NCBI RefSeq assembly: GCF_000150275.1
Contig: NW_002060944.1
Location: 4,289,080-4,353,079 of the forward strand
DNA: 64,000 nt
Direction: 5' to 3'
DNA from: Trichoplax adhaerens
Taxonomy: Eukaryota; Placozoa; Uniplacotomia; Trichoplacea; Trichoplacidae
The notes under the pieces were generated by a model. It was not told where the DNA came from, did not search any database, and saw nothing but the letters and a program-made list of their open reading frames with translations. Within the stretch, counting starts at the first letter, position 1; every line of letters starts with the position of its first letter. Positions 12,716 to 26,095 of this stretch are shown piece by piece. The position numbers were made by a program, and so were the translations under genes.

Positions 12716-14265
12716 TTTTTTATCTCTCGACAAGTTGACTTTATTGAAGGTACGTACTGCAGTATGAGTATCAATCGAACTCTGTATGCTGTCACTAGCT
12801 GTAACCACGTAACTATGGTTGACCTCGATGTAGCAAAAGTAAAACCACTAAGACGTTCCATTCACATATGAAAGTACAAGGGAATACTACGCCAATTCAA
12901 GCGTGCATGAGCTTTCCTATCACGGTACTTCAACACCACTGTAGGCTCACTCTCTTTTTTCTCACTCCTGTGCTTCACATCCAACAGCGGTGACGTTCCA
13001 GTCCTGTACCACCAACTGATACAAGTCGTTGTCGCTGCTTCTCTTTATATAGTCACACTATTAGCCAGTCTGTCACTGTATGATAGTGCCTAGCAGCGTT
13101 GGCCATATTTCATTTTGGACTCTTCTATCCTTTATTTCGAAATTGTCATCCTTGCCAGGTAAATTGATTAATTCTACCATTCCAATTGAATGCATCACTT
13201 TATACAAGAGGAATACAGACTAACAGCTAGAGTAAAATGTTGAACCACAGTCATGTACAGTACAGTTAGCGATCTTCCATAAAGTCGCAACCTACAGTAT
13301 AAAATCATAGTAACGATGGCTCCGTCGGACGCTCGCCTATCAACCGGTACAGAGAAGTCAATGTCATCCATCACAATATTAGTGGAGAGGGCAGCCATTA
13401 TTGGATTGGTACCTAGATAGTCGATAGAAAGGAAAATCATAACAGTATGGCTCTAACGAAATTACCATGGTCAACGATAGACGCTTTAGGATGTGGAAAA
13501 ACAGCATTGACAAGATAAATTGACATTCAATTTCGATGTTACACAAGACATCGAAACGTCCATATCATCCTATACACTGACTGGATAGCCACTACAGTAC
13601 CATACGGTAGTAACGTTACTCTTTCATATCGTTGCCATGTCACACACCGTGCAAGAATCCCGATCAATTTTAGGATACGTTTGAATGTCGTAATGCAATC
13701 AATCCTACTTGGACTATTTCGACAACCATACAGGCATTTTGCAACCTTTACATTTTCACTGACTTGACCCTTCTGTACATATCATATCCAAGCATGGAAC
13801 TAGTGGAAAGTCAAAGTGGTGCATGACAAACTACTAGGCGCAAACAACTGAGATTTTCTCAGTATAGTGGAGAATTTGCAGCTATTACAAGATTATTTTC
13901 CAAGGGAACGGGGGGTTACCAATGGCCAGAAGAGACTTTACCCGTATACTGCTATAGTATATACACTCACACAAGCCTTCACTACTGATTTTGAACGCTG
14001 ATATGTTGTTGTTTTGACTTATTTTACCTTAATAAATGGTATACTGTATGGTTAATTTTCATTTGAAGCAGGAAAAATCATCTCTGCACTATCATTAGAC
14101 GATAAAGTACGTCATCAATTTGGAACTTAGTCAACAAGTTCGTGGCTACAATTGACATTATAGTGTGAAAATGAGTTTCCATTTCTTGATGTAAATGGAA
14201 CTCTCTTGCGCTGAATGCACTATTGCCGTATAAATGAATAACCCTTTGAAGTAGAAAACTTACTT

Positions 14266-14288
14266 TATATATATATATATATATATAC
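14266..14288. repeat. TA dinucleotide microsatellite
   Basis: An uninterrupted alternation of T and A lies about 190 bp upstream of the CSNK2B start codon. It is a simple repeat and may be length-polymorphic. Confidence 0.8.
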
Positions 14289-14474
14289 TATACTTTAATT
14301 CACGCATATCAAACACAACGTATTTCAAATTCAACTAACTCTATGCTTTCCGAATAATCTACTCATTTGCCCGCGATATTTTGGGGGCTGACGTTAATAT
14401 ACTGTACTTTACTTTGCTGATATATCATGTTAAATTCATTTTATTGTCAAACTGAAACTTATAGGCAATAGGTA

Positions 14475-16208
14475 ATGAGTAGCTCGGAAGAAGTATCTTG
14501 GATATCTTGGTTTTGCGGACTACGTGGTAATGAATTTTTTTGCGAGGTAAGGCATTTCATACTTGCTAGATCGTAATAGAAAAAAACACTGTACAGGTGC
14601 ATTGGGGGCTCTTTTAAATTATCACAGATACCGTTATAAACAACCATAGTGGCATTTCCAGTTGTACGTAATAGTGTTGACCTACACGTCAACCGATCAA
14701 CGCTGATTTGTATTAATTATAAATAATAGTGATCTTATACTGATGTATATCATGATAGAAGCCAACCTTCAACACTAACACTGCCATGGGTGCAATCCAC
14801 TTTTTTTTACTGTTAATAAGGATGACTAGTACATGCTGGTTGCGTCATGATCAATCATTATACTGTAGTATGCAACTAATAAGTAGTTTACTTACTTGAT
14901 ATCATTTTGTATTAAATTTATCATACAAGCGATCAAGGAGATACACGCAGCGCTGCATTTATCTTGTCAATCTTTCTACTTAGCGGAAACTCTTTATATG
15001 CACTTTCTTAATGCACTATTTAGGTAGATGAAGACTATATTCAAGATAAATTTAACTTAACTGGTCTAAGTGAGCAAGTCCCTCATTACAGACAAGCTCA
15101 GGATATGATATTAGACTTAGAACCAGGTAATTCACTATTATAGATTCGGCATATACTATACAAGTTAAAGTCACTGATTGCTTTGAAATTACTAAAGTTA
15201 TTACCCTTTGGTGATAATCAGATGATGACCTAGAAGATAATCCTGCTCAAAGTGAAGTGATTGAACAAGCTGCTGAAGTGCTCTATGGCTTAATTCATGC
15301 CAGATATATTATGACAAATCGCGGTTTAGCTCAAATGGTAAGCAATAATTACCATTAATTTTAACTTGTAAATCATTAGAATACAGTAAAGCAGCTACAG
15401 TATATTACAGTGCGGCGCTAGTAAAGGTAGCCAAGCCAATACCTTTAGCAACAGATAACTCGTAAATGTATGAGTTCGTATACCACAGTAACAAGGAAAT
15501 CTTGCTAATCCTGCACAATTTTTGTTTTACCTGGGTGAGCAGCTTGAAAAATATCAACAAGGTGATTTTGGTCATTGTAGTCGTGTTTATTGTGAGAATC
15601 AGCCCATGTTACCTGTGGGATTATCGGATATTCCTGGGGAATCAATGTTGAAGTTATACTGCCCTAAATGCCAAGACGTCTACACACCGAAATCATCACG
15701 CTATCATCGTATCCTTTTTATGCTATTTACCGTATGTGTTGGTTAAAGACTTAATCACGCATTCAGGTTTATAATTCCCATAGTGAGCTTTGTTAAAAGC
15801 GATTCTCAACATTTCATTAGTTAGTTTCCCTAATTGCTTTTAACAGATATTGATGGTGCTTACTTCGGTACCAGTTTTCCCCATATGCTATTTATGGTAC
15901 ATCCAGAATATCGACCGAAACGAAGCAATACCCAATATGTACCAAGGTAAATGATTTTACTCCCCTGTTGTCACTTAACAAACAAGGAATAAAATGCTGT
16001 TATATACCTCCGTGTCAATAAGAATTATAAACTTTTTTAATCGCATTATTCAATTTTTAGGATATTTGGATTCAAAATTCATCCAACTGCTTATCAGTTA
16101 CAGTATCAAGCAGCGGCACGTAGCCGTAGCCAACAAGTTTCTTTATCTCAGGGACAGCCACGTACAACCAGTGGAAGTAAACCTGGATCGGCCATCCTTC
16201 ACAAGTAG
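14475..16208 (+). CDS. CSNK2B: Casein kinase 2 regulatory beta subunit
   Basis: CK2 beta dimerises and holds two catalytic alpha subunits in the constitutive CK2 tetramer, setting substrate choice in nucleus and cytoplasm. Six exons join in frame: 14475-14546, 15024-15126, 15222-15337, 15543-15708, 15847-15946 and 16061-16208, giving 234 residues (human 215). The N-terminus [20 protein letters not shown] is the autophosphorylation and dimer segment. The acidic loop reads [11 protein letters not shown]. The zinc finger uses cysteines in [10 protein letters not shown] and [10 protein letters not shown]. The core continues through [16 protein letters not shown] to [17 protein letters not shown]. 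The C-terminal tail after that is Ser/Gln/Gly-rich and longer than in vertebrates, which explains the extra length. All splice sites are GT-AG. Confidence 0.97.
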
Positions 16209-17646
16209 CATCGATGTCTGCATTATAATTTAGTAATGAAATGGCTATTAAATTGTTCTCTGTAGATTTATTACATGCTATTGCATTTATTTTACATCAT
16301 CAACTTTAAAATTGTTTATTGACCACCTTCTATTACGCGTTAATGTTAGCTTTTGTCATTCAAGTTGATTCTTTGTACAGAATATATTGTTGTACTGCAT
16401 AAGCGGTCTACGTTGGAGATACCGTGCATGTATTAGTCAAATTTGAGAGCATGGAACTGATCGATTTAAGTCTCCATAAACGTTGATCATTTTCAGATTT
16501 GTGGATGCAGTATAGAAGGACTTTCGTGATTTGTTGCTATATGTCGAAGTAAGACGTTTTGATATGGTCTGAATTTATTAATCCCAATTTTCTGGCTCAA
16601 CCCTCATACTGATACTCGATATTATTGTTGCATATCATTACCCTGTTGGATTACTGTAAACTTGCGTTAGAGGAAGATATCTTGCATTAAATTTCAAAGT
16701 ATTTAATCATGACGACTTTGTTAGTAGTAACTGTTTGAAATTGCCTAATATTACTTACCAAATACTTAGGTATGAATATAAGAATTGCATAAAACGATAA
16801 TTTAGATACTGTTACAAATCGATTTCGCTTAATACCACAGTCATTCGAGCATCGTCAACCTGAATTGATTTAACTAGAAACACGTACTTGCGATGACATT
16901 ACGTTATTGTACTTCTCCTGTCATAGGCATGCATATTTTGTTAGATATACCCAATTGCCTAGCGTAAAAGCAAGTGTAGCGTGTTTGCAGTTATCTTTCC
17001 CCCGGTATAGTATTGTCCAATAAAATATTGAAAAAATACCTTTCCTTTGGGTATGTGCTTGCACCAAACATTGCAAACTTGTATAAGTAGTAACATAACC
17101 AATGTATTGTACTCTAAGTTAGACTAGGAACTTCTTTTGAGTCATGCACTGTAACTTCCAGGAAATTATTTTCGTCTAATAACAATCTAATACATAAGAC
17201 TAGCATTGAAAGTTGGATTTAAGGCTGAAAATTGAAAGAATTTTATTCATCGTTATTTATGATCCACATTACGTAACTAATAGGAATACAGTAATTCTCA
17301 TCAAGCTATTACAGTGCAAATATGATGATAATCATATCGATATTAATACGAATATCCTTGGCCAAGCAGCTGTATAGACTGAAAAGTATCGTAGAAGGAG
17401 AACAGAATATTTTAATTTAATTTAAAACCAAAACTTAAAAAGAGTTTGATGCGATAGCCTTCGATTAATATATTATAATTATACTATATTCGTATAGCAT
17501 CTTCAGGTACTTACAAAGCATGAAGGGAAAAGAATATGTTGAAAACTAAAGAAAAAACTTGTGGACATTCAGTTACCCACAATCTAATCATCACGTATTT
17601 AATGATAACCCTAACATTGAATCTAGAGATATCATACAGAACATAA
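16209..17646. other. Convergent intergenic region between CSNK2B and LRSAM1
   Basis: This 1.4-kb AT-rich stretch must contain both 3' UTRs. I found no gene, tandem repeat or dense GTAC array. Isolated ACAGTA words occur but do not cluster. Confidence 0.5.
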
Positions 17647-20600
17647 TTACGTCGCAAATATTCGGATTTTTCGTATGATCAGCTGTCGACATATTGGACA
17701 GTGAGTCATTGCTTCAGCACACTTTAAACAGGTACATACATGGCCACAATCCAGAAACACAACATTTGCCTACAAAACAATAGTTTACGACTTAATAAAA
17801 GAACTTTACTCTATGGCTGTCGAAGTTTTATCAAATACGGGAAATTACCGGTGCATCCATGCAAATCGAACATTCTGCGCTCAAATCAGATGTTGCTGTA
17901 GGAGTTGCATATGAAGACCCAGACTACCAGGAAAATTATTTCAATGAGCATTATTCAGTTACAGAAGTATTAATGCATGTATCCACAAATTAGCAAACAA
18001 AAAATAATCTCAACTTTGGTTGGTGTTGAGGTCTTGTTCGTGGAAGTATTTGATAAGTAATAACGTCGTATAGTTGCTAAAATGCTCATACGCGCTCCAA
18101 CTTGAGTAACTCCAATCTAAAATACGACATGACATTATTGTCCGCTTTAGACTCTACTTTACTCGCAAATATTAAGTAATTGATAACATAAAAAGCGATT
18201 ATAAAAAATTAATTCTCTTAGCGAATGACAGTGATAGAAAGAGAATCTAAAGTTGCAATGCAGTACTTGGCGGAGACGTTCATCGTCCATATCTGGTAGT
18301 TCACTGGCTCTAACTTTATGGCGCGCAAACATTACTTCCATATCAAGAGCTCCAGCCTTCTCAAGAACAATAACAACATCGTCATCGAGTTCATGTTCCT
18401 AATGTTTAGAATCAATTAAAATTTGTCAATGTACGACGACAAAAATAATATCAAGTTCATAAAAATTACTGAAATACCATCTCTATTAAGATTTTAGGTT
18501 TTTCATCTAATAGCCGCTGATACTGAATTAGCCAGTAATCCTTAATTTCATTATCACGTCTTTGTTCCATTTCAGTCTGTTAAGTAATAGTTGCAAAATT
18601 AATCCTCAATATTTAGTAAAGGAGTGACTTACATTGTAAGCAATTTCAAAACAACTCAGATAGAAGGCTTACTAGTCTATTCTTTAGTTCGTCTTGGCGT
18701 CTTGCTTGCTCTTCAGTTAGCTGTTTTAGCAAAGCAGCCGTTTCTTCCCTTTTAAGAGCTAGAGAGATCTATCATAATTTTATACAACACTTATATTATA
18801 AAAAGGAATTGTATTTAAAATCAGATAGCTTATTCCAAATATTATGGAGAGTATGGTACATACTGTTTCTGTATCTTGTCGATTTCCTCTTTTATTGGCC
18901 TCTTCTATTGATAATGTAGTCAACTCGTTTTCTAATCGCATGATCTGTTACCGCGAACATTGATTAGAAGAAGCTACGAGTACCTACACCTTAGATACAA
19001 TCTCAAATTATACATACTTCACCAGCTAGACGACTATTCTGAGCATCCTTGCTAAATAGTAGAGCCTGAAACGCCATTACTTGCATTGTTTCCTTTCGGA
19101 ATTGCCACAATAAGAACGTGTTATTCGCACAAAACAATTACAACGTGAATGTGAAGATATCTAATTACTTATGAATATAAGTGTACTTTAAAATAGTTAT
19201 TAGAAAGCTAGTACAGAATAGTTGTAGCCTTACTTCGTTGGCAATATGTTGAATCATGGCCGATTTTCCTTGGCTTTGCGATGCTATTAAGGATCCGATT
19301 TTCTCATCATCTGTAACAGAACTTTAGTACAAAAAAGAATTTATAACATTTTATCTATGAGCCCTGATTTTTAAATTTAGAAAAGTAAGCACCTTTCTAA
19401 TGCTTTACGAGTACTGATATCCTTATTGGACTCATAATCTTTTCTTATCATTTCTAAGGTTCGTTGTTCTCGCAATAGTTTATTCATGGTGGCTATAAAG
19501 TGAAAAATATATTTTCAAAATCCGACTATTCAATGAATTTAATAATGCTATAAGATTGTTATGTATAACTTAAATATTAAAAATCCATAAAAGAATTACT
19601 ATAAAATTAGGTTATTATAACTAAAATGTTTCTGGTTTAATTGAGCAGATTTTGCTAATCATTACAATATACGAATTTACTGACACAAGTGCGTATATTA
19701 CCTAAGACTTCCTGCTTTCTTAGTTTTTCCTCCTCTTCAACAGTTACCTTTACAAGTTTTTCAATGGCATTTCTAGACATTTAATATTTTAAAATAACGT
19801 ATTAAAAACCTTATCATTAATCTATATGATACACTAAGAGTGATCCAATTAAAAATTGATTACCTTTCCTCCTCAAAGCTTTTCAGTATATTTTCCTTGT
19901 TACGTAACCTGAAAAATGATTATTTATACATCAGCATGAATATCAAATATCTTAACTTCACTTTGTAAATATACTGTATATACTTATTCTATCAATACTA
20001 TACCTTTCGTTCGTTTCTAATATACTTGCTACAGCTTGAGAGGAATGGTGCTCCTCTGGGATAAGCAATACAAATTTATAAATATTACAAGTAGAATTTA
20101 AATACATACCGATCTAAATTACAAACTGTAAAATATTTATTTACCCGTTTGTAACCGGTCAACTAAACCCTTTTTTAATTGCGTCTGCTTTGATTGTTCA
20201 AATTTTAATTTACCCTCTATATCAGCGTTCTCCTATTTACAAATCATGAAAGAATCTATGATTACTGAATTTAAATAAGTTATAAATAATTTCGTGCAAA
20301 TGCTGGCTACAGATCACTACTTTAAGGAGAATTCTGGTTTATTTTTTCTTAGGAACTTACGCGTGCTAGAGTATTTACTAAGCTTTCCTGAGACTTTTTT
20401 ACTTTTGCAGCTAAATTGGATTGTTCTTGCTGAGATTCTAAAAATTGTCTCTCGATTTCTAATCTTTCTTGACGTTTCTTTTCCTAATAGAGTCGAAATG
20501 TCAAATACAAGTGTTCATTCATTCGAGAATTATTTGTAGCTTGTATCACTAATAATACGATTCTGCATACTTGTTCTTTCTCATAGAGTTTCCAAGCGCC

Positions 20601-23600
20601 CTAAAATAAATTTGATAAGTCACACCTTTTCTTTATGCTTGAACTTTACTCAAGGTAATAATTGCTAAGAGATCATTTCATTTACACTTACTTCAACATT
20701 AGTATCTTCGAAAGGAATATTTCTTTTATTACTGCCGCTTATTTTAGCTTCAACTATCCCATCTGCTGAATCTATATCATTTAAAATTGGTAATTGTAAG
20801 GATTTAGTTACAAAACTAGTTTGACAGTTAGCAAGAAAGAAGCATGCTAAGACTTAATAGATCGATATTTTACCTAGTACGGAAAGAATATTTGCCGAAG
20901 GCGGGACGTAATCGATACCACATTCTTATTTCGTAGCAATGAGTAAAATATCATAATAAAATCAGTGTTAAAGTTACGAAAGAACCAATAAAATTATTAC
21001 ATTAAAACTAATCTTTGCCAAACCTTTACATAGGAATTTCATTATGGCTGCTGTTCCTTGTTTCGCTACATCTGTGTAGGATAGTGGTTTATCAAAAGAG
21101 TGAATAAATATCCGTGGCTACAATATAATATATCGGAGGTAAACTTTATTTATTACCTTTTGGAGGATAGCTTAGAGTATCAAGAGATAATGTTATTGTC
21201 TATAATATTGAGAATAGCAAATTCGGTTTAAGATTCACATATGATGCATAGTTATGACATTAAAAATTTAATTTAAAGCTGCATACCTCAAGTGATTTTA
21301 TTTTGCACACGTCTTTCGGTAACGACGATATTGGATTTCCGGATAGATCCAAATTTCGCAAACTTTTAAGTTTCGCCAAATCATCAGTTAGTACTTTAAC
21401 AGCGTTATCTACGAAATTTTCACAAAAGTATTAATTAGTTTAAAAGTGTTAAAATAAAACACAAGGTGGATAATCTACTAGAGATGGTTTTCATAATACC
21501 ATAACAATCTTATCCGACCTAACAAAAATAATACCTTTAATATTCAAAGTTTGTAGAGTTACAAGTTGTCCGATCTCATTGGAAATAGTTGATATCTTGT
21601 TTTTTTCTAAATTTAATATCTATATAGATTAATTATAGCAATTATGGATACTGGTATTGGGAGTTATTACTTATGCAACAGATGATTTTTATACTTTTGC
21701 TCGTAAATAATTGTTTATATTAAAGGGTCTAACAAAGCCTTCGTTATGTCAAGCTATACGGTATACGTAACGTCTTACTTGCAAACACTGCATGTGACGT
21801 ATGCCTTCAGGGATCTTTGTTAGTTGATTATCGTGAAGATCAAGAACCTAGAATCAATTTGCTCATATATTACAACAAGGTAAAACAATAAATAATGCCA
21901 TATTGATAGACTTTACAAACCATAATTTCAACATTTATATGATAAAGTATATTTGAATTTTAAATACATTTCATGTAGTTCTCTACGATTATTTGCACCT
22001 ACTCGGATTGTAGCTAGATTCTTTAGATCCCCACCACCAGATAGCGAGCGCAATTTATTGCAATACAACAGCAGATTCTATTCGAAACACGAATAAAACA
22101 CCAAAATTTAAATTGCACCAGTAGAAATTTTACATTATTTTTACTATCTATGGTGACAAGTTTGCACGGTAAGGCTCGATTTAAACTATAAACTTAAAAG
22201 AAAATTTCAAGCATGTGTACTTTACTGTAACCGCATTCGAAACATTAATTTGCTCTCATCGTAGAGTGAAACAATGGTATAAATCATCAACTCAAGATAT
22301 ATAGGACAGCATCGTTTTTACAATTTAATAACTAGCGAAGACAATGTTCATATAATTATGTAATGAACAAATATGCAGTATTTAATTGAGGACATTTCAT
22401 CATCTTCTGTGCGCTAAGTAGCTACTTTAAGAGCCCAGCGAGTCAAAGATACTAAAAATTGAGCTCTAAGGGGGACACTATGGACGAATAGCTCTAACGG
22501 GCAAGAGATTTATACAAATTTGGGAACGGCGTAATATATTTTAATCTTTATTGTATAACAAATAAACAATATCGAAGAAAATAAAAATCCATCAGTATAG
22601 GTAGTAACGTGTTTTAGAATAACGTAGGTGTGCTTTACGGAATTTAAGCTTCAGTATCTATCGATTTCTTATTAAATTGAGCCTTTTGAATCGAACATTA
22701 GCTAATACGATATATATATATAAAATGTAAACAGGTAGTATTATGATACATTGGTTTAGACATATTTCGACGATAAAGATTTAGGAGTAATAAAGCTCAA
22801 TATTTACCTCCTTTCTTAGGACATTGCATGTTGAGTAAAGACCGGAAGGAACCTGCGGATAGAAATTTGATGTGAGTATGGATTACTTTGTAACAATACG
22901 AAATTTTCGTACGCCTATCTCAAAGAGCATTACAGGAATCAATATGTGGGACATAGCTACAAACGTAGCCAGGTATCAATCTATCTGTATATCTGATATT
23001 CTTTCACGTAATTCTAGCACTCTAGCATAGGCAAGACGTTTAATAATTCATTATTTTAATATTTTAACAGTATAAAATTGCTAAGAAAGCATACCATAAT
23101 AAACTGTGATAATAGACTACAATGTCTCATATTTATGAAATATACCAACTCAGAACTTCTGCTTCAATTCCTCAATACTAGTTAAGCTGCGACTTCTGAG
23201 TCGAAGGCAATAAAGTATAAATAATAAGCGAATTTAACGAACAGACTATAATTATTTTTAACCCTATTTCTATTGCATCAAGCGTTACATGTACTTTTGT
23301 ACGAGTATATATTCAATACAACTCATCATTATATCAATTCCATGATAGAATTTATTTGCAAGACAGAGACTCTCGGAATACTGTAACATGAATTATATAA
23401 TCATACTTTACTTCAATTTACAGTTCACTATGAGTTAAATTCATGATACTCTACGCAGGTACTCTATCATACAGTAGTAGTCACTATCTACGCGATTTTA
23501 GATGTATGCGTTTAATAACCTCTGTTAATTCACATTCTGATAAATCGACAAGCGGTTCCGGAGATTCCTTGGCCTATTTCAGACATGGAAGTAAATTTAA

Positions 23601-25078
23601 AATATGAATGAATATATGTGCATCAGTACCAACCAAACTGGCTGGATAACATAATATCTAACTACTGTCGAACTTATTCGTTATTAATTGTTGATTATTG
23701 TAAATAGGAAAATGATATTATATCAATTTTATAGCGTAACAAATCCCAAAATCGTGATCAGTAAAGCAGTTACGTAGTTATTACGTATGCCGCACTCGTA
23801 CCTACAGTACTTGATACTTATAATATTAGCTTATAATAAACGAATACGCGTATTATTTCACAAGTTAACGCTAACATAAAATCAATGGAGATATTTGATC
23901 TCATAACTACTATTCTATTGCTACTGTACCATATAGTACAGTAAAGTATAAGCCATCTTATCAATAATACTATCCGGCATTCTTACAGTATACTCATTGA
24001 ATTGAATCAATTTCGATTTGAAAAAGCTCTAAAGATACCGTAGTAGAATCGCTATATTATCCAATCATGATTTGCAAAGGCAAGTGTAATCCTATGCAGT
24101 TACGTTACTATCTACAGTATAATTCCATTTAATGAGCTAGTCGTCTTATCGTCTAGAGTAGATCAGCAAGATAAATGGCTATCATTTTTGATCCATGTCA
24201 ACATAATACGCACATAGGGTGTAATCCTATGCAGTTTACGTTACTATCTACAGTATAATTCCATTTAATGAGCTAGTCGTCTTATCGTCTAGAGTAGATC
24301 AGCAAGATAAATGGCTATCATTTTTGATCCATGTCAACATAATACGCACATACATTAGGGTGTAATCCTGTGCAGTTTAAGTCACTATCTACAATATAAT
24401 TCCATTTAATGAGCTAGTCGTCTTATCGTCTAGAGTAGATCAGCAAGATAAACGGCGATCATTTTTGATCCATGTCAACATAATACGCACATAGGGTATC
24501 ATCGTTTTATATGTTAAACTACTCGTTTCGTACTGTCCTCAAATGTATAGGTACGCAGTACAATCCATACAAAGTCGATGAAATTCTTTACTCGTATAGC
24601 TATTGCAATGTATAACGACGTATTTATTTACTTATCTACTTACTATACAGTATATAGTACGTGTTTACAACAGTGTCTGATTGATTACAAAAATTGAGAA
24701 CTAATAATAGTCATCTCTACCTTTGGATAGAAGTGATTAATCATGATTGATAACTAATAGTAAAACCTACAATCTTCTCGATAGCGGTAGTATCGTCTTT
24801 TAGTTACTCCCTGCATAGCCTCTATGCTAGTCGAGCCACCTTTACTTAGTACAGTATGTTTTGGTTATTAATTACAAAAGTCGAAAGGCGTTTTTACAGT
24901 ATCTTCTATCTGATAAAGTTGACAGTAATAAATGATAATCAAATGACAATCGTCTTAGTTATTAAAGTAATAAGCCGCAGTGAACAGTATTCAAAATTAC
25001 CAAGTACAATCGCTTCTGTACTTTCTTTTTTGCTTCTTCATTTTTCTCTTGCTGTTTTTTGGACTTAAATAAAGGCAT
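17647..25078 (-). CDS. LRSAM1: LRSAM1-type E3 ubiquitin ligase (LRR, coiled coil, SAM, RING)
   Basis: In mammals LRSAM1 (Tal) is a RING E3 ligase that ubiquitinates TSG101 and marks intracellular bacteria for autophagy. The start MPLFKSKKQQEKNEEAKKKV matches the family's MPLF opening. Resolved exons are 25001-25078, 23520-23573, 22808-22852, 22003-22077, 21779-21847, 21535-21619, 21287-21408, 21157-21199, 21024-21071 and 20874-20924. These keep frame through five or six leucine-rich repeats (VLDLHDNQLTKIPEGI; LRNLDLSGNPISSLPKDV) into GTAAIMKFLCK and ECGIDYVPPSANILSVL. Exons at about 18600-20800 encode a Glu/Lys/Gln-rich coiled coil. A SAM-like exon (EHELDDDVVIVLEKAGALDM) lies near 18300-18400. 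The RING begins AECSICMDAP near 17850-17900 and finishes in exon 17647-17769 with LDCGHVCTCLKCAEAMTHCP and ICRQ, a C3HC4-type set. Intron 1 (about 1.4 kb) contains a triple repeat. Exact borders of the middle exons were not all resolved. Confidence 0.92.
24084..24497. repeat. Tandem repeat, ~135-141-bp unit, three copies
   Basis: Three near-identical copies begin GTGTAATCCTATGCAGTT at 24084, 24219 and 24360. Each runs through a shared block ending CATGTCAACATAATACGCAC. Copies 1 and 2 are almost identical; copy 3 has a handful of substitutions. The array lies in intron 1 of LRSAM1. Confidence 0.92.
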
Positions 25079-25136
25079 GATCTCTATTTTGATGATCTGC
25101 CTTCTAGTACAAGGTTTAAATAGACCAGCTGCTTAT

Positions 25137-25391
25137 ACTGTACTGTACTGTACAGTATACTCTACTGTACCATTGTACTGTATTGGCTGTAGATACAGTA
25201 GTTAGCACTCTTATGTTTTTATCTTAACTTGAAGGTTTACATCAATTGCTATTACAGTACAGTACTGTAGCCTACAGTATCGAGGATGATGTCATTCAAA
25301 GATGGAGAAGAGCGAGTCCATGATACAGTACTGTACAGTACTGTATCGTGTACTGTACAGTATACAGTACAGTACTGTACTGTACTGGTGG
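25137..25391. promoter_or_regulatory. GTAC-palindrome array upstream of LRSAM1, with a perfect 26-bp palindrome
   Basis: The array lies 59-313 bp upstream of the LRSAM1 start codon. It has two dense blocks, about 25137-25195 and 25255-25391, built from TGTACTGTAC and ACAGTACAG words. Positions 25322-25347 form a perfect 26-bp inverted repeat (arms GATACAGTACTGT) that reads the same on both strands. Its promoter role is inferred from position and from recurrence at other gene 5' ends. Confidence 0.5.
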
Positions 25392-25939
25392 GGGAGTGTC
25401 GATGATGCACTGTAGTATTTTGTCAAAACCCTTCTCACCAGTTCACTATATTCTTATATTTACTGTATACTTCAATACTTTGTCAGAATACAGTATCATT
25501 TTTGCAAAGTTGCTGATATTTAGAATTGGATATAAGGCTATTATTTCTGTCTTTGCCTAACTCGAAATGTAACGATCATTTATTCAACTAATACTGTATT
25601 ATTCAATAAAAAGTGTAAGTACATACAGTAGTCAAAGTGTACGGTAGAACGAACGGCGGGGTTTTACTAGACCTGAGAAAGGTTCGGTTCGGTTCAGACC
25701 GTTATGATCTATATCGTTTTACTAATAATTCAAATATAATTTTGAACGGTGCTTATGTACCAGCAAATTGCCCCTGAGCGAATGCATTCTGTCGATTTCT
25801 TAACTGTAAATATCAGCATTGGCATCCAAATCAGGGACTTGTTAATAAGAGAGCATTCCCTAATTTAATAATACAGTATAATAGACAGAACTTTCTCTTA
25901 CAAATCCTTGTCGAAATTAACTGCTATCGTACTGTACTG

Positions 25940-26095
25940 TACGTCTGTACCCACTGGTCCTGGTCCTGCCAATGCGTGGTGTTTTGCTTGTGGCCATCGC
26001 GACCTCTACTGCGCAATCGCAACTGCCCCTGAAGGTCCACGAGTCTGCAGTCACCCCAGTATATTAGTCCTCGTGGGCTCTCAAAGATCCCTCTT
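25940..26095. other. GC-rich patch of unknown nature
   Basis: About 150 bp are clearly richer in G and C than the surrounding DNA. The patch includes CACTGGTCCTGGTCCTGCCA and CAACTGCCCCTGAAGGTCC, and is followed by AAAAGGTATG, which could be a splice donor on the plus strand. A frame is open on each strand (plus about 25908-26102), but neither translation resembles a family I know. It could be a non-coding 5' exon, an ncRNA gene or a chance patch. Confidence 0.3.

Larger units (their letters stand above)
11595..14474. other. Divergent intergenic region between POLE3 and CSNK2B
   Basis: This 2.9-kb region holds the promoters of POLE3 (minus) and CSNK2B (plus). Short open frames occur near 11931-12146, 12532-12871 and 13195-13440, but none resembles a protein I know and none has splice support. 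It contains the GTAC-palindrome array near 12590-12715 and a TA dinucleotide run at about 14266-14288. I see no RNA gene. Confidence 0.5.
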
